The notes under the pieces are model-generated. The model was not told the origin of the DNA. It did no database searches and saw only the letters and a program-made list of their open reading frames with translations. The position numbers were made by a program, and so were the translations under genes. A DNA stretch of 64,000 nucleotides, taken from the NCBI RefSeq assembly GCF_027595985.1, contig NC_073313.1, positions 106,783,052 to 106,847,051 of the forward strand, written 5' to 3'. The DNA comes from Sorex araneus (taxonomy: Eukaryota; Chordata; Mammalia; Eulipotyphla; Soricidae). Numbering within the stretch: position 1 is the first letter of the stretch; each line of letters starts with the position of its first letter. Shown here one piece after another: positions 1 to 11,275 of the stretch.

Positions 1-1537
1 AAAATGATAACAGTAATAGAAAAGGAGGCAGACAATATCACAGAACACACATGAACATACATTATGTATACCTTACTCTAAGAATGTACTTTTTAATTTT
101 AAAGTTCCCAACCTTGGGTTAAATAGAACTTTGAGAAGACAGGCATTGTGCTTCATGTTTGTAGATGACAGATTTTGACAGGAAGGTGAGTAATTCCCAT
201 TCTGCAGCAGTTGTTCTGATACAGTAATGCTAATGTAGGGAAACTATTCCAAGCTTTCAAATTGGAATTAGCTAAATTGCAGCTAATATTATAAAAATCA
301 CCAAGAACTGAAACGGGAGCCATATCACATGTGCTTTATTGTAATCACCAGGAACTCCAAGTCCCTCATAACATGAATGGGCAGAGAAATAGCAAATTGT
401 TACTATGAATTTTAATTTACCTGAGTATAAATGCTGATCTTCAGGAAACTTTAATTGAAATCTTGAAATTGCTGCAAGAATTAGGCAAATTTTGAGCCTC
501 AGTTATCTCATCTACAGAATGATGGGATAGAAGTAGATAATTCCCTAAAGTTTGAAATGGCACAAGTTTTGTAAAGAGCAAAGTTGAAGCAAGCAAGGAA
601 TAGATTAATGGTCCGTATCTGTGTGTATGTCTCTCTGTGCCTCTTAGTCCTTGTTGTTCTATGTAGTGAAGTCAGCCACTTAAAAATGAAAAGCCTTAAT
701 CTTTGAAGAATACATGTTGTAATTTCATATCTCCCAATCAGTCTCTTTTTTAAATTGTTTGTTCATGTTTCAGATCACTATCATTTTACCTTTGCAATAT
801 TAATTAAAATTTTTATGACCAAGTATCCTATAGATAGTTAACCTTATTCATTCTCTCTTCCTTTTGTTTCATTTCCTCCTCTGTCTTTTCCATCAGTTCA
901 TTTCTTTGTAGTTCTCATTCCCGTCTCAGATTTCTCCCATTTCTTTGATCTGTTATGACCTCTACAGGCTCTGTTTGGTGTTGTCATTGGTGCATCAGAC
1001 AGAAAACAAAATTACAAAATGGGTGTTATAGGCAAGCCTATTTTCTAGAAGGCCAGAGATCTGTCTGAAGTCACCCACACACAACTCACAGAGCATTTAC
1101 TTACTAAAGGCCCCCTCCTTGCTTCTTTCTCTCAGACAGAGACAATGTGGGTAGGCTCTAGTGACATCCCATTGCAGAATGTGCTTTGTGGGAGTCCAAC
1201 TACCAAATTACCTTCCATTCAATCTGACAAGTATTTATTGAGCACCTACTGTGTGTCTTGCACTCAGCAAGTTCCTCTAGGGACTCCTAGGGTCTTTAAA
1301 CAATGCAACCTAATCCTGCAGCAGCTGGAACTCCACATTATTGCATCAGCTTTGTTCTGAAGTCTATGCTATGCTGAAATTACAGCCAGGAAACTTCATT
1401 CTGACTCTTTTGCCTTGGAAATGAGGCTAAATTTCCAACAAAAGTAGGAGTTGTATATGCCTGAGGCTTGAATTCAGTGCATATTTTCATTTGAACTTTG
1501 GATTTACCTTTTGTGCACCAAATAATTCACCGCTTAC
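1..1537. other. Presumed intron, no gene seen
   Basis: I see no exon, RNA gene or clear repeat here on either strand. It lies just 3' (in gene orientation) of the guanylyl cyclase exon, so it should be the intron leading to the next kinase-homology exon. No minus-strand match to that exon's expected start (the LWTAPELL motif of the family) was found, so the next exon lies outside the window or has been lost. Confidence 0.5.
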
Positions 1538-1540
1538 CTT
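1531..1540 (-). promoter_or_regulatory. 5' splice site of the cyclase exon
   Basis: On the minus strand the exon ends in AAG at 1540-1538 and continues with gtaagcg, a near-consensus mammalian donor. The upstream frame meets an in-frame stop soon after this point, as expected of an intron. Confidence 0.75.
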
Positions 1541-1691
1541 CCACAGAAGGTCGCTCTTGGGAGAGTAGTGTTTGAAATATGTCATTATAGCCATAATCTG
1601 TCACTTTTGGTACAAAATGCCCATCTACTACACAGTTCCTAGACTTCAGCCTCCCATGAACAAATTCTTTGTGGAATAAGTACTCCAAGCC
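1538..1691 (-). CDS. GUCY2F: One internal exon of retinal membrane guanylyl cyclase (kinase-homology domain)
   Basis: The 154-bp exon encodes 51 codons plus one base, running from GLEYLF to PSVE with no stop. It contains the family signature HGRLKSRNCVVDG followed by KVTDYGYNDI, the pseudokinase catalytic-loop and DFG-like region of particulate guanylyl cyclases. The VTDYG-x-ND form fits GUCY2F better than GUCY2D, whose equivalent is VTDHGH as I recall it. The enzyme makes cGMP in photoreceptors after light and is controlled by GCAP proteins; this region is a regulatory pseudokinase, not the cyclase domain. The minus-strand acceptor reads ctgcag before GGCTTGG, and the donor reads GAAG|gtaagc. 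Oddities: a proline in FVPKVTDYG where a leucine is usual, in the strand before the DFG-like turn, and FH for HH after GLEYL. Other exons are not in the window, so I cannot tell a working gene from a decaying one. Confidence 0.78.
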
Positions 1692-1715
1692 CTGCAGATG
1701 ACACAAACAGGATTT
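1692..1715 (-). promoter_or_regulatory. 3' splice site of the cyclase exon
   Basis: Reading the minus strand, a T-rich stretch (cctgtttgtgtcatctgcag) ends in CAG directly before the first exon base at 1691. The pyrimidine tract is of moderate strength but acceptable. Confidence 0.72.
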
Positions 1716-1934
1716 ATTTAGCAACTTGTTTAACTATTTTGTGCTTTTAGAGCCACTTTCCAAGATTGCTAAAGGTGAGCTATTATGATTCCAAATTTAT
1801 TGTTTCTTTTAAATTTACACAAAATAAAACTTTGACAAGAATCATTTCCAGGTCCCTTGTGAGCATAAAAATTGGGATATTGAAGGATATATTGTCATTA
1901 CAGGATAGATCCACATGATGTAAATCAATATCTA

Positions 1935-2330
1935 GGAAAAGGGAAAATAAGCAAGGTAAAATAAGGGAATTTCCCCAAGAGTGGAATGTGAGGATAGAAT
2001 ATCATGAGGACAGATATGGCAGTTAATAGCCATATCTGCACAAATGGCAGTTAATAGCCATTTTAGTATTCTGTCTGCTTTTTTCCAGGACATCAAGACT
2101 AGAGGGGCCCTGGAGACAGGGGACTGGACAGAATCTAGGTTTAATTAACATTTAAATGCTCTTTCACATTTCTACTTAGAGTAGTATAAAAATAAGAGAG
2201 TAGTCCCTCCTCATAGGATGTTCTGATCTTGAGATATACTCCCATGCCATGGGAGCTTTATTGCTTTCTTTCACTTATATTTTTAATAAAAACTACTTCA
2301 GTTAGGCCATTTTTGTTTAATCTCTTGCTT
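1935..2330 (+). repeat. Solo LTR-like repeat (MaLR/ERVL type?)
   Basis: The block has a GA-rich start, the phrase ctgtctgctt, then acatcaagactagagg and ggagacaggggactgg, an AT-rich TATA-like part (agtataaaaataagag, about 2190) and an AATAAA-type signal near 2285. The middle matches a shorter copy at 29105-29335. This order resembles a mammalian MaLR/ERVL solo LTR. An 18-bp phrase (atggcagttaatagccat) occurs twice, at 2018 and 2045. No internal viral genes are present. Family assignment is from memory only. Confidence 0.42.
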
Positions 2331-2494
2331 TTAAAACTTGCTGGCCAGAAAGTATAGCCTGCCCTTGGTAAGTGCTACTTGGTGTCAGCCAAGAGTGTGT
2401 CAATTGGCAAGGCTAGATAATTTTATCTTATCTCTGCCAGTGAACCTTTCAATTCACCTTCTGCCTCCATCCCCACCACAAAGGAGTAAAATTT

Positions 2495-2608
2495 TTCTTA
2501 CTCCAGGGTTTACACCTGGCTCTGTGCCCAGAGATGACATCTAGCAGGGCTTAGGGTTGGATGCAGGCAAGGAAAGTACCACAAACTCTGAACTATCTCT
2601 CCAGCCAA
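2495..2608 (-). mobile_element. Old SOR-type SINE remnant
   Basis: On the plus strand it reads antisense as tacacctggctctgtgccca ... caggcaaggaaagtacc ... ctctccagcc, which is the reverse complement of the shrew tRNA-derived SINE head and body with many changes. No TSD was found. Confidence 0.5.
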
Positions 2609-3160
2609 ACTTGTCCACTTTTTCCTTTGACATAATTCTTCCAATTTCTCAGTTAATCCTAGTCTCTGGCATCCACTCTGCTTCTTTATGTGGTTTTCTG
2701 AATCTTCAGAAGTAAAATACAGATACCCAGAGGACAACTGAAGAATACTTGGGGCACTCCTAAGATATTTATGAAAGTTGTTTTGGAGCAACTCATGAGA
2801 AATCTAATGCCCAGTTGGATGAAGTTTTCCCTTGCCTTCCCCTCTCCTACAGCCTGAGTTTGACTTTGAGATCTTGCCACAAATCTGCATGCACAGGTTG
2901 ATCAGTTAAATACCACAAGGACCATCAATGCTAGAAGTCTTCCATTTAAGGTTAATCTAGAAGGTGCATTGCAATTAGCTTTCTATTCTGTGCCAGAAGC
3001 ATGAAAAAATTCAACAACAAGGAATACAATTATAAGAAACCACTTTTCCCATTCATTGTGACATTTTCTTTCCCCATAAGGGCTCAATTCTGGCACACTT
3101 GTCTGGTACACTTAAGTTGTGGCATAATTGGAGCCCTGCTTCCTCTGGCTGTCTTTTATT
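2609..3160. other. No feature recognised
   Basis: Short frames occur here on both strands, but none resembles a known protein and no splice sites frame them. I see no repeat signature. Confidence 0.4.
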
Positions 3161-3177
3161 CTGTCATGTATCTCTTT

Positions 3178-3345
3178 TTTTTTCTTTTTGGGTCACATCC
3201 TGTGGTGCACAGGGGTTACTCCTAGATCTGAACTCAGGAATTACTCCTAGTGGTGCTCGGGGGACCATATGGGATGCCGGGGATCAGACCCAGGTCGGCT
3301 GCATGCAAGGCAAATGCCCTCCCCACTGTATTATAGCTCCAAACC
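3178..3345 (-). mobile_element. SOR SINE, minus orientation, with 17-bp TSD
   Basis: The antisense body runs from the poly-T (A-rich tail) through gggtcacatcctgtggtgca and gaccatatgggatgcc to the A-box region ctgtattatagctcc. The direct repeat ctgtcatgtatctcttt flanks it at 3161-3177 and 3346-3362, so this is an intact retroposition event made by the L1 machinery. Confidence 0.9.
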
Positions 3346-3362
3346 CTGTCATGTATCTCTTT

Positions 3363-4102
3363 CTGCTGTGCTGACACTTTATAATGGCACTTCTTGTGCC
3401 AGCATTGGGAGACTTTGTCTACAAATATGTGCCAGCATTGGGAGACTTTTTCTACAAATATTGGACATCTGACATCTAAGTGAAAAACACAAAGGTTAAC
3501 TACCAGTCTTAAGACTCAGATGTTTGACAAATTTGGCTATCAGCACATTCCCTGAAACACCTTTTGAGTGAAGGAACGTTCTTCAGACAAGCTTTGCTTT
3601 CCATTCTGACTGTCACTCTGGGTCTCGTTTCAACCCTTTCATTTATCTGACATGAGAAAACAGGCAAGCCACCATCCCCAAAATGAGTCCGCAAGTCGGG
3701 AATCATATAAAACCAGGCCAGTTGCTCAGGCCATGTGTTGATCCACTTTTGCTGCCACAGTAATATTTGCAGCACCATTGTCTATGGGCAGTGGTCAGTG
3801 AAGGGCGTATGATTTAGAGATCAGCTACAGGGTGGGTAATAGTGAGGCAGGACAGCTTCCAAACTCTGGCATTTCTGTGTGTCTCTCCTGGCAGGTAAAA
3901 CTTGGGCTGAAGCTTGAGTTGCGGTTGGCGTGGGAGCAGGGTGTTAGTTCTCATCTCCTGCTTCTTCTACTCATTACATTAAGGTGAGGAAGCCCTCAGA
4001 TTGCCCTTTCTGGGACCTTCAACTACATATTTAGGAGCTTCTTCAGGACCTTACATGTCTTGCCATCCTATTTTTGCCCTGTTTTTTTGTTTTAATTTTT
4101 CC
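3363..4102. other. Unique sequence, no gene recognised
   Basis: Just inside the left edge the phrase gtgccagcattgggagactt is repeated (about 3401 and 3431). An 89-residue open frame on the minus strand at 3509-3778 has no motif I recognise and does not match guanylyl cyclase. It is probably an intron. Confidence 0.4.
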
Positions 4103-4795
4103 TTTTTTAAAAATTAATTTATTGAATCACCATGAGATATAGCTACAAGCTTTCATGTTTGAGTTACAATCACACAATGATCAAACACCCATCTCTCCAC
4201 CAGTGCACATTCTTTACCCCCAATCTCCTCAGTATGCCCCCACTTTCCTACCTTCCCATTGCCTCCAAGGAAGACAAGATTCCCTATACTCTCTCTCACT
4301 ACTTTTGGGCATATGGTTTGCAATGCAGATACTGAGAGGTTATCATGTTTGGTCCTTTATCTACTTTCAGCTCCCATTCCAACCGATTCCTCCAACCATG
4401 ATTTTCTTAGTGATCCCTTCTCTATTCCAACTGTCGTCTACCGGTCTGATTGTAAGGCAGGCTTTTAACTAAGGACCAATATTCCTGACCCTTCTATCTA
4501 CTGTCCTTGGGTGTCTGTCTTGTGTTATGTTATTTTATACTCCACAAATAAGTGCAGTCCTTCTATATCTACCCTTGTTTTTCTGACTTATTTCACATAC
4601 CATGATACTCTCCATGTCTATCCACATATAAGAAAATTTCATGACTTCTTCTCTCCTAACAGCTGCATAGTATTCCATTGGTAGATGTACCAAAGTTTCA
4701 ATAACCAATCGTCTGTTCTCGGGCACTTGGGATGTTTCCAGATTTTGGCTATTGTGAACAGTGCTGCAATGAACATACAGGTACAGATGTCATTT
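4103..4795 (-). mobile_element. L1 3' end, 5'-truncated
   Basis: This is the antisense shrew L1 3' UTR (gaatcaccatgagatatagc, then caccagtgcacattc) followed by the last part of ORF2, whose minus-strand frame at 4535-4726 contains [19 protein letters not shown], the L1 C-terminal signature. It abuts a second L1 3' end at 4808. Confidence 0.85.
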
Positions 4796-4807
4796 CCATT
4801 TTTTATT

Positions 4808-5797
4808 TTTTTAAATTTTATTGAATCACCGTGAGATAGTTACAAGCTTTCATGTTTGGGTACAATCTTACAATGATCAAACACCCATCCCTCCACCAGT
4901 GCACATTCTCCACCACCAATATCCCAGGTATATACCCCTTTCCCACCCTCCCCCTGTCTCTATGGCAGACAATATTCCCCGTACTCTCTCTCTATTTTTG
5001 GGCATTATAGCTTGCAACACAGACACTAAGAGGTCATCACGTTTGGTTCATTATCCACTTTCGGCATGCATCTCCCATCCCAACTGCTTCCTCCAGCCAT
5101 CATTTTCTTAGTTATCCCTTCTCTATTCCATCTGCCTTATCCCCTCCGCTCATGAAGCAGTCTTCCAGCTATGGGGCAATCCACCTGGCCCTTGTAGGTG
5201 TCAGCCTCACTTGATGTTATTTTATACCCCACAAATGAGTGCAGTCCCTCTATATCTGTACCTCTCTTTCTGACTCATTTCACTTAGCATGATACTCTCC
5301 ATGTTTATCCATTTATAAGAAAATTTCATGACTTCATCTCTCCTAACAGCTGCATAGTATTCCATTGTGTAGATGTACCAAAGTTTCTCTAACCAGTCAT
5401 CTGTTTTAGGGCACTCAGGTTGTTTCCCTATTTTGGCTATTGTGAACAGTGCTGCAATGAATATATAGGTACAGATGTCATTTCTACTATGCTTTTTTGC
5501 ATCCCCAGGATATATTCCCAGAAGTGGTATTGCGGGATCGTATGGAAGCTCAATTTCTAGTTTTTGAAGGACTGTCCATATTGTTTTCCAGAAAGCCTGG
5601 ACCAGTTGGCATTCCCACCAACAGTGAAAGAGCTTCCCATTTTCCCTACATCCATGCTAGAATTGGTTGCTTTTGTTTTTTTGAATGTGTCACAGTCTCT
5701 GTGGTGTGAGATGATATCTCATTGTTGTTTTGATTTGCGTCTCCCTGATGATTAGCGATGTGGAGCATTTTTTCATGTATCTTTTGGGCATTTGTAT
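4808..5797 (-). mobile_element. Second L1 3' end, 5'-truncated
   Basis: It repeats the same order as its left neighbour: a T-rich A-tail, tgaatcaccgtgagatagtt, the 3' UTR, then antisense ORF2 C-terminal sequence including tgcatagtattccattgtgt and the region equivalent to catgtgccttttggcc. It ends against the poly-T of a third L1 end. Confidence 0.83.
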
Positions 5798-5806
5798 TTT
5801 TTTTTT

Positions 5807-7030
5807 AGGAAGCTTCTGTAAGGAACCTTACAAAACTCTTCATGATTGGATTTCAGTCATAAAATATTCATCCCTCAACAAGAGTACATTTCCCAACATA
5901 AGTGTCCCTGGGTTCCCTCCAATCACCCCCCATTCCAAACTCCTTCCTGTTTCTATTACAGGCTCATTTCTTCTCTTTCCTTCCATCCCTTCTCCCTCCC
6001 TCCCTCTCTTCCTCTCTCTCTATCTTCCCTTTTGGGCATTGTAATTTGCAATATTGACATTGAAAGGTTGTTGAAAATATCCCTTCCCTGCTATTATCCC
6101 TAGTTCTTGTCCAGCCTGATCATTCCCAGCTATTATTTGCATACTGGATTCTTCTGATTCTTACCTACCGCTAGCCCCACACACACTTGTGGTTAGTTAT
6201 TAGCTACAAGCATTGACCGTTCCTCCTAATCCCTGTTTCCCCTGGTCATGGACATTAATCTTCTACTATACATTTTATATACTGCAAATGAATGCAGTTA
6301 TTCTATACCTGTCCCTACTCTTAATTCATTTCACTCAGCATGATACTATGTCCACCCATGATTAGGCAAATTTCATAACATTATTTTCCTGACAGTTGCA
6401 TAAATGTGCATCCATTGTGTAGATGTACCAAAGTTTCTTTATCCATTTTTCTGTTATTGGGCACTCAGGTTATTTCCAGATTCTGACTATGGGGAATAGT
6501 GCTACAATGAACATAGGAGTGCAGATGGTGTTTCTGCTGTGCATATTTGGGCCCCCAGGATATATTCTCAGAAGTCGCATGGCTAGGTCAAATGGAAGTT
6601 CAATTTCTAATTTTTTGAGAATCGCCCATACTGATAGCCAAAAGAGCTGAACCAGTCGGCATTCCCACCAGCAGTGAAAGAGAGTTCCTTTCTCCCCACA
6701 TCTACGCCAACACCAGTTGCTTTTATTCTTTTGGATGTGTGCAAGTCTCTGGTGTGAGATGATACATCATTGTTGTTTTAATCTGCATCTCCCTGATGAT
6801 TAGTGATGATGAGCATTTTTTCATGTGCTTTTTGGCCATTCATATTTCTTCTTTGTTAGCCATTCAGATTTCTTCTTTGAGAAAGTTTCTGTTCATTTAT
6901 TGCCCCATTTTCTAATGGGATTGGATGTTCTTTTATTCTTGTAGAGTTCAACCAGTTCCTTGTATATCAGAAGGATATTGGATGAACATCCTTTGAAATT
7001 CCATAGGAAGTCTTTGGATCCTGGTCACTG
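5807..7030 (-). mobile_element. Third L1 3' end, older or different subfamily
   Basis: It begins with a T run at about 5798 and has a 3' UTR distinct from the other copies (cctcaacaagagtacatttc, then a CT-rich patch near 5990-6020), then the same ORF2 C-terminal region as the others (gcattcccaccagcagtgaa at about 6660). It is more diverged than the copies beside it. Confidence 0.78.
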
Positions 7031-7841
7031 TTTCTCTTTTTATAAAAATAATTTACTGAATCATCGTGAGATAGTTACAACTTTCGTGTTTGGGTTAAAA
7101 TCTCACAATGATCAAACACCCATCCCTCCACCAGTGCACATTCCTCACCACTGATATCCCAGGTATATCCCCATTTCCCACCCTCCCCCTGCCTCTATGG
7201 CCAACAATATTCCCCGTACTCTCTCTCTACTTTTGGGCATTATGGCTTGCAGCACAGACACTGAGAGTTTATCATGTTTGGTCCATTATCTACTTTTGTC
7301 ATGCATCTCCCATTCCAACTTGTTCCTCCAGCCATCATTTTCTTAGTGACCCCTTCTCTATTCCATCTGCTTTCTAGCCTCCACTGACGAAGCAGTCTTC
7401 CAGCCATGGGGCAATCCCCCTGGCCGTTGTATCTACTCTCTTTGGGTGTCAGCCTCATGGGTCACTTTCTCTTACGGTGCAAAAGCTTCTTACTTTAAGA
7501 TGGTTCCATTTGGTTATCTTTGCGTCAACTTCCTTAGTCAGTGGCATTTCATCTTTGATGACAACTTTAGCTTGAATATCATGGTGGGTTTTGCTGACCA
7601 TTTCTTCAATGTACCATATGGATTCTGGTCTGATGTTAAAGTCATTAATCATTTTGATCTGACTTTTGTGCATGAAGTTAGGTAAAGGTCTGAACCTATT
7701 TTTTCTGTAGCAGTCCAGATTTGCCAGCACCATTTGTTAAAGAGGCTTTCCATGTTCCACTTTATATTTCTTGCTCCCATATCAAAGAATAGATGATCAT
7801 ATATTTAAGATAATGCATGTAAAAATATTCAATCTTATTCC

Positions 7842-10079
7842 ATTGCTCTGCGGATATGTCTTTGTTCCAATACCATGCTGTTTTAATTATTACACCGTTT
7901 TGTAATACAGTTTGAGGTTGGGGAAGGTGATACCTCCCATCTTTTTTAAGCCCAGAATTTGCTTAAGCTATTGACTTTTTCCCCATTCTTTTCCTTGCTT
8001 CTTGGGTCACAGCCTGTGATGCACAGCGGTTACTCCTGGCTCTGCACTCAGGAATAACTCCAGGCAGTGCTTGGAGGACCATATGCGATGCTGGGAATTG
8101 AACCCGGGTTGGCCGCGTGCAAGGCAAAGCCCTACCCTCTGTGTTATCACTCCAGCCCCTGCTTTAGCTGTTTGTAAGTGCATGTTGTTCTATATGAATT
8201 TCAGGAGTGTTTGATCAATTTATTTGACAAATGTCATGGGCACCCTTATAGGGATTGCACTGAATCTGTATAATGCTTTGGGGAGTATTGCCATTTTGAC
8301 AATGTTAATTCTCCCAATTCGTGAGCAGGGGATGTGTTTCCTTTTCCTCATGTCCTCTTTTATTTCTTGAAGTAGCTAGCGCTTTGTAGTTTTCATTGTA
8401 CAGATCCTCTACCTCCTTAGGTAAGCTGATTCTGAGGTACTTGATTTTCTGAGACATGATTGTGAACGGGATTGCTTTCTTCATATCACTTTCTTCTCTC
8501 TCATTATTTGCATATAGAAAAGCCATGGACTTTGGGGTATTGATTTTATAGCCTGCGAATTTACTGAACAGATCTATTGTTTCCAGGAGCTTCTTAGTAG
8601 AAGCTTTAGGGTTCTCTAAGTACAGTACCATGACATCTGCAAAGAATGAGAGCTTGATATTCTTCCTTTCCTATCTGGATACCCTTAATATCTTTTTCTT
8701 GCTTGGCTGCTATGGCAAGTACTTCCAGTACTATATTGAACAGTATTGGTGAGAGTGGGCATCCTTGTCTTGTCCCTGACCTCTTAGGGGGAAGGCTTTT
8801 ACATTTTCCCCATTGAGAATAATGCTTGCCATGGGCTTGTGGTAGATAGCTTTGACTATATTGAGGAAAGTTCCTTCAGCTCCCATTTTGCTGAGAGTTT
8901 TTATCATAAATAGGTTCTGGATCTTGTCCACTGCCTTCTCTGCATCTATTGATATGATCACATGGTTTTTATCTTTCCGTTTATCGATTTGGTGTTTATG
9001 TTGATTGACTTGGGAATGTTAAAACATCCTCGCATCCCCGGAAATAAATCCTTCTTGGTCGTAGTGTATGATCATTTTTGATGAGTCTTTGGACTCTATT
9101 TGCTAGTATTTTGTTGAAGATTTTTGCATCTGTATTCATTGAGGATATTGGCCTTTAATTCTCTCTTTTGTGGTTTCTCTGTCTGCTTTTGGCATGAGGG
9201 TATGCCTCATTTTGGTATTTTGGTGTGCCTCAATAAACTTTTTGGAAGTGTTTCTCTGTCTTCAATTTCTTGGAAGAGCTTGCACGGGATTATGAGTAGG
9301 TCCTCTTTGAAGGTTGGGAAGAACTTGCTAGTGAATCCATCTGAACCTGGGCTTTTGCTTTTGGAAAGACTTTTTGAAAAAGAAATTGAAAAAATTGTTT
9401 TTTTCAATTTCCTTGATAGTAATAGGCCTATTCAGGTCTTCCAAATCTTCTTGGCTGAACTTGGGGAAATTATAGGAATCCAGGAATTTATCCATTCCTT
9501 CTAGCTTCTCTTGTTTCATGGCATCCAGATTTTCAAAGTAATGTCTGATCATTTTTATTTCTTTGGTTTTCGTTGTGATATCCCCCTCTTCATTTCTGAT
9601 TCAGTTTTTTTTGGGTTCTCTCTCTCTTTGTTTGTGAGTCTTGCTAGTGGTTTATCAATTTTGTTGATTTCCTCAAAGAACCAGCTCCTGGCTTCATTGA
9701 TCTTTCGGATTGTTTTTAGGGTTTTCATGTCGTTAATTTCTGCTCTAAGTTTTATTATTTCTTTCCTTCTTCATGGTTTGGGCTCCTTTTGCTGGTCCTT
9801 TTCTAAGATCTTGAGCTGTGAAGTCAAATTATTTATGTGGTCCCTTTCTTCTTTCCTGAAAAATGCTTGCAGAGCTAAATTTCCCCTTAACATTGCTTTA
9901 GCTGTGTCCCACAGATCCTGCTATCTCGTATCTTCATTCTCATTTGTTTCCAGGTATCTTTTGACTTCTTCCTTGATTTCCTCCTTGACCCACCTGTTGT
10001 TCAACATTGATTTGTTTGATTTCCAGGTGTTTAATTTGACTCTCCACCTCTTTGTGTGATTAATTTCTATCTTCAGTGA
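7842..10079. repeat. Inverted repeat arm A (2.24 kb), partner at 26042-28280
   Basis: Read on the opposite strand this matches 26042-28280 almost base for base. Paired positions add to 36121 over most of the length, with one 1-bp indel near 7980. Minus- and plus-strand translations of several frames are identical in both arms, for example the 182-residue frames at 9511-10059 and 26062-26610. The SINE at 7973-8160 is shared. Similarity falls sharply at both ends although L1 homology continues for a short way. Confidence 0.92.
7973..8160 (-). mobile_element. SOR SINE inside L1 (shared with the other arm)
   Basis: An antisense SINE runs from gcttcttgggtcacagcctg to gtgttatcactccagcccct. It splits L1 ORF2; flanking gcttaagctatt (7961-7972) and gctttagctgtt (8161-8172) look like a decayed TSD. 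The same insertion, at the same L1 position, is at about 27962-28135. Confidence 0.88.
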
Positions 10080-10169
10080 TAGAAATTAGTGATAGAAAGT
10101 GAATCGTGGTCTCAAAAGGTAGATGATACATTTTCTATCTTGCTGATTCTATGGTAATGTAATCTTCGA

Positions 10170-11275
10170 TAAGTGATCAAGAAATATAAGGTGGTGCATG
10201 TAAAGCCTCATTCGCTGATGATGGTGGCAAAACTGCACTGCTACATGCAAAAAAAATGGGCACAGATCTCTACCTAACCCCGTGCAGAAAAGTCAGTTAA
10301 AATGGATTAAAGGGGCCTGAGCATTATCACAGCAGGTAGGGTGTTTGCCTTGCACACGGCCGACCAGGGTTTGATTCCCAACATTCCATATGGTCCCCTG
10401 AGCACTGCCATGAGTAATTCCTCAGTGCAGATTTAGAAATAATCCCTTTGCAATGCCTCGTGTGACACAAAAAGAAAAAGTGGATTAAAACCTCAACATC
10501 AGACTAGAATTCATAAGATGCATTGAAGTAATGGTTGTCAAAACCCTACACGACTTTGAAGCTAAAGGTATCTTCAAAGATGATATGCCATTGACTAAGC
10601 AAGTTGAAACATAGATAAACAAATGGGACTGTTTCAAACTAAAATACTTCTTCACCTTAACAGAAATAATGACCAGAATTCAAAGACAGTATACAGAATG
10701 GGAAAGGTTATTCACCCAATACCCTTCTAATAAGGGGTTAATATCAATGGTATACAAAGCACTGGTTGAACTCTACAAGAAAAACACATACAATTCCATC
10801 AGAAAATGGAATGATGAAATGAACAGAAAATTTCTCAAAGAATAAATATGAATGGCCAAAAGGCACATGAAAAATTGTTCTTCATCACTAATCATCTAGG
10901 AGATGAAGATCAAAACAACAATGAGATGTCATCTCACACCACAAAGACTGCCACACAACCAAAAGAGCAAAAGCAACCACTGTTGGAGAGGATGTGGGGA
11001 GAAAGGGACCCTTCTACACTGCTGGTGGGAATGCCGACTGGTTTAAGCTTTTTGGAAAACAAAATGAATATTTCTCAAAAAATTAGAGGCAGTGGGCTGG
11101 GTGGGGTGGGCGTGGCGGGAGGGGATACTGGGAACATTGGTGGTAGAGAATGGACACTGTTGGAGGGATGGATATTTGATCATTATATGACTGAAACTTA
11201 ATCACAAAAGTTTGTAAGTCTGTAACTATTTCCCACTGTGATTCATTAAAAATAAGTCATTAAATAAATAAATAA
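10170..11275 (+). mobile_element. L1 3' part, plus orientation, internally deleted
   Basis: Sense ORF2 C-terminal sequence begins in the region of ctacacgactttgaagctaa (about 10545) and runs through aatgggaaaggttattcacc and ggaggatgtggggagaaagg. It then jumps near 11090 (aaaaaattagaggcagtggg) straight to the 3' UTR (gggaacattggtggtagaga), skipping several hundred bases of ORF2 end. It ends in a gtgattcatt motif and AAATAAATAAAT. It faces away from the neighbouring minus-strand L1. Confidence 0.8.
10312..10480 (+). mobile_element. SOR SINE inside L1
   Basis: The sense head (gagcattatcacagcaggta), the B-box region (agggtttgattccc) and the body end (gtgtgacacaaaaagaaaaa) are present. The short direct repeat tggattaaa at 10303-10311 and 10481-10489 flanks it. 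Confidence 0.82.

Larger units (their letters stand above)
7042..10165 (-). mobile_element. L1, 3' half, minus orientation
   Basis: The 3' UTR starts at gaatcatcgtgagatagtta, followed by antisense ORF2. Minus-strand frames include [15 protein letters not shown] (8731-8961, RT region), [20 protein letters not shown] (8305-8631) and the linker between endonuclease and RT (9328-9552). Many stops and frameshifts make ORF2 a pseudogene. A SINE sits at 7973-8160. Homology to L1 stops near 10165, so the element lacks ORF1 and the endonuclease start. Positions 7842-10079 form one arm of a near-identical inverted repeat. Confidence 0.85.

Noticed and set aside
3509..3778. Possible second guanylyl cyclase exon on the minus strand
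   Set aside because: The 89-residue frame has no kinase-homology or cyclase motif and no matching splice pair.
9511..10059. 182-residue open frame present identically at 26062-26610
   Set aside because: Identity comes from the inverted repeat, and the frame is antisense to L1 ORF2. Not a conserved gene.
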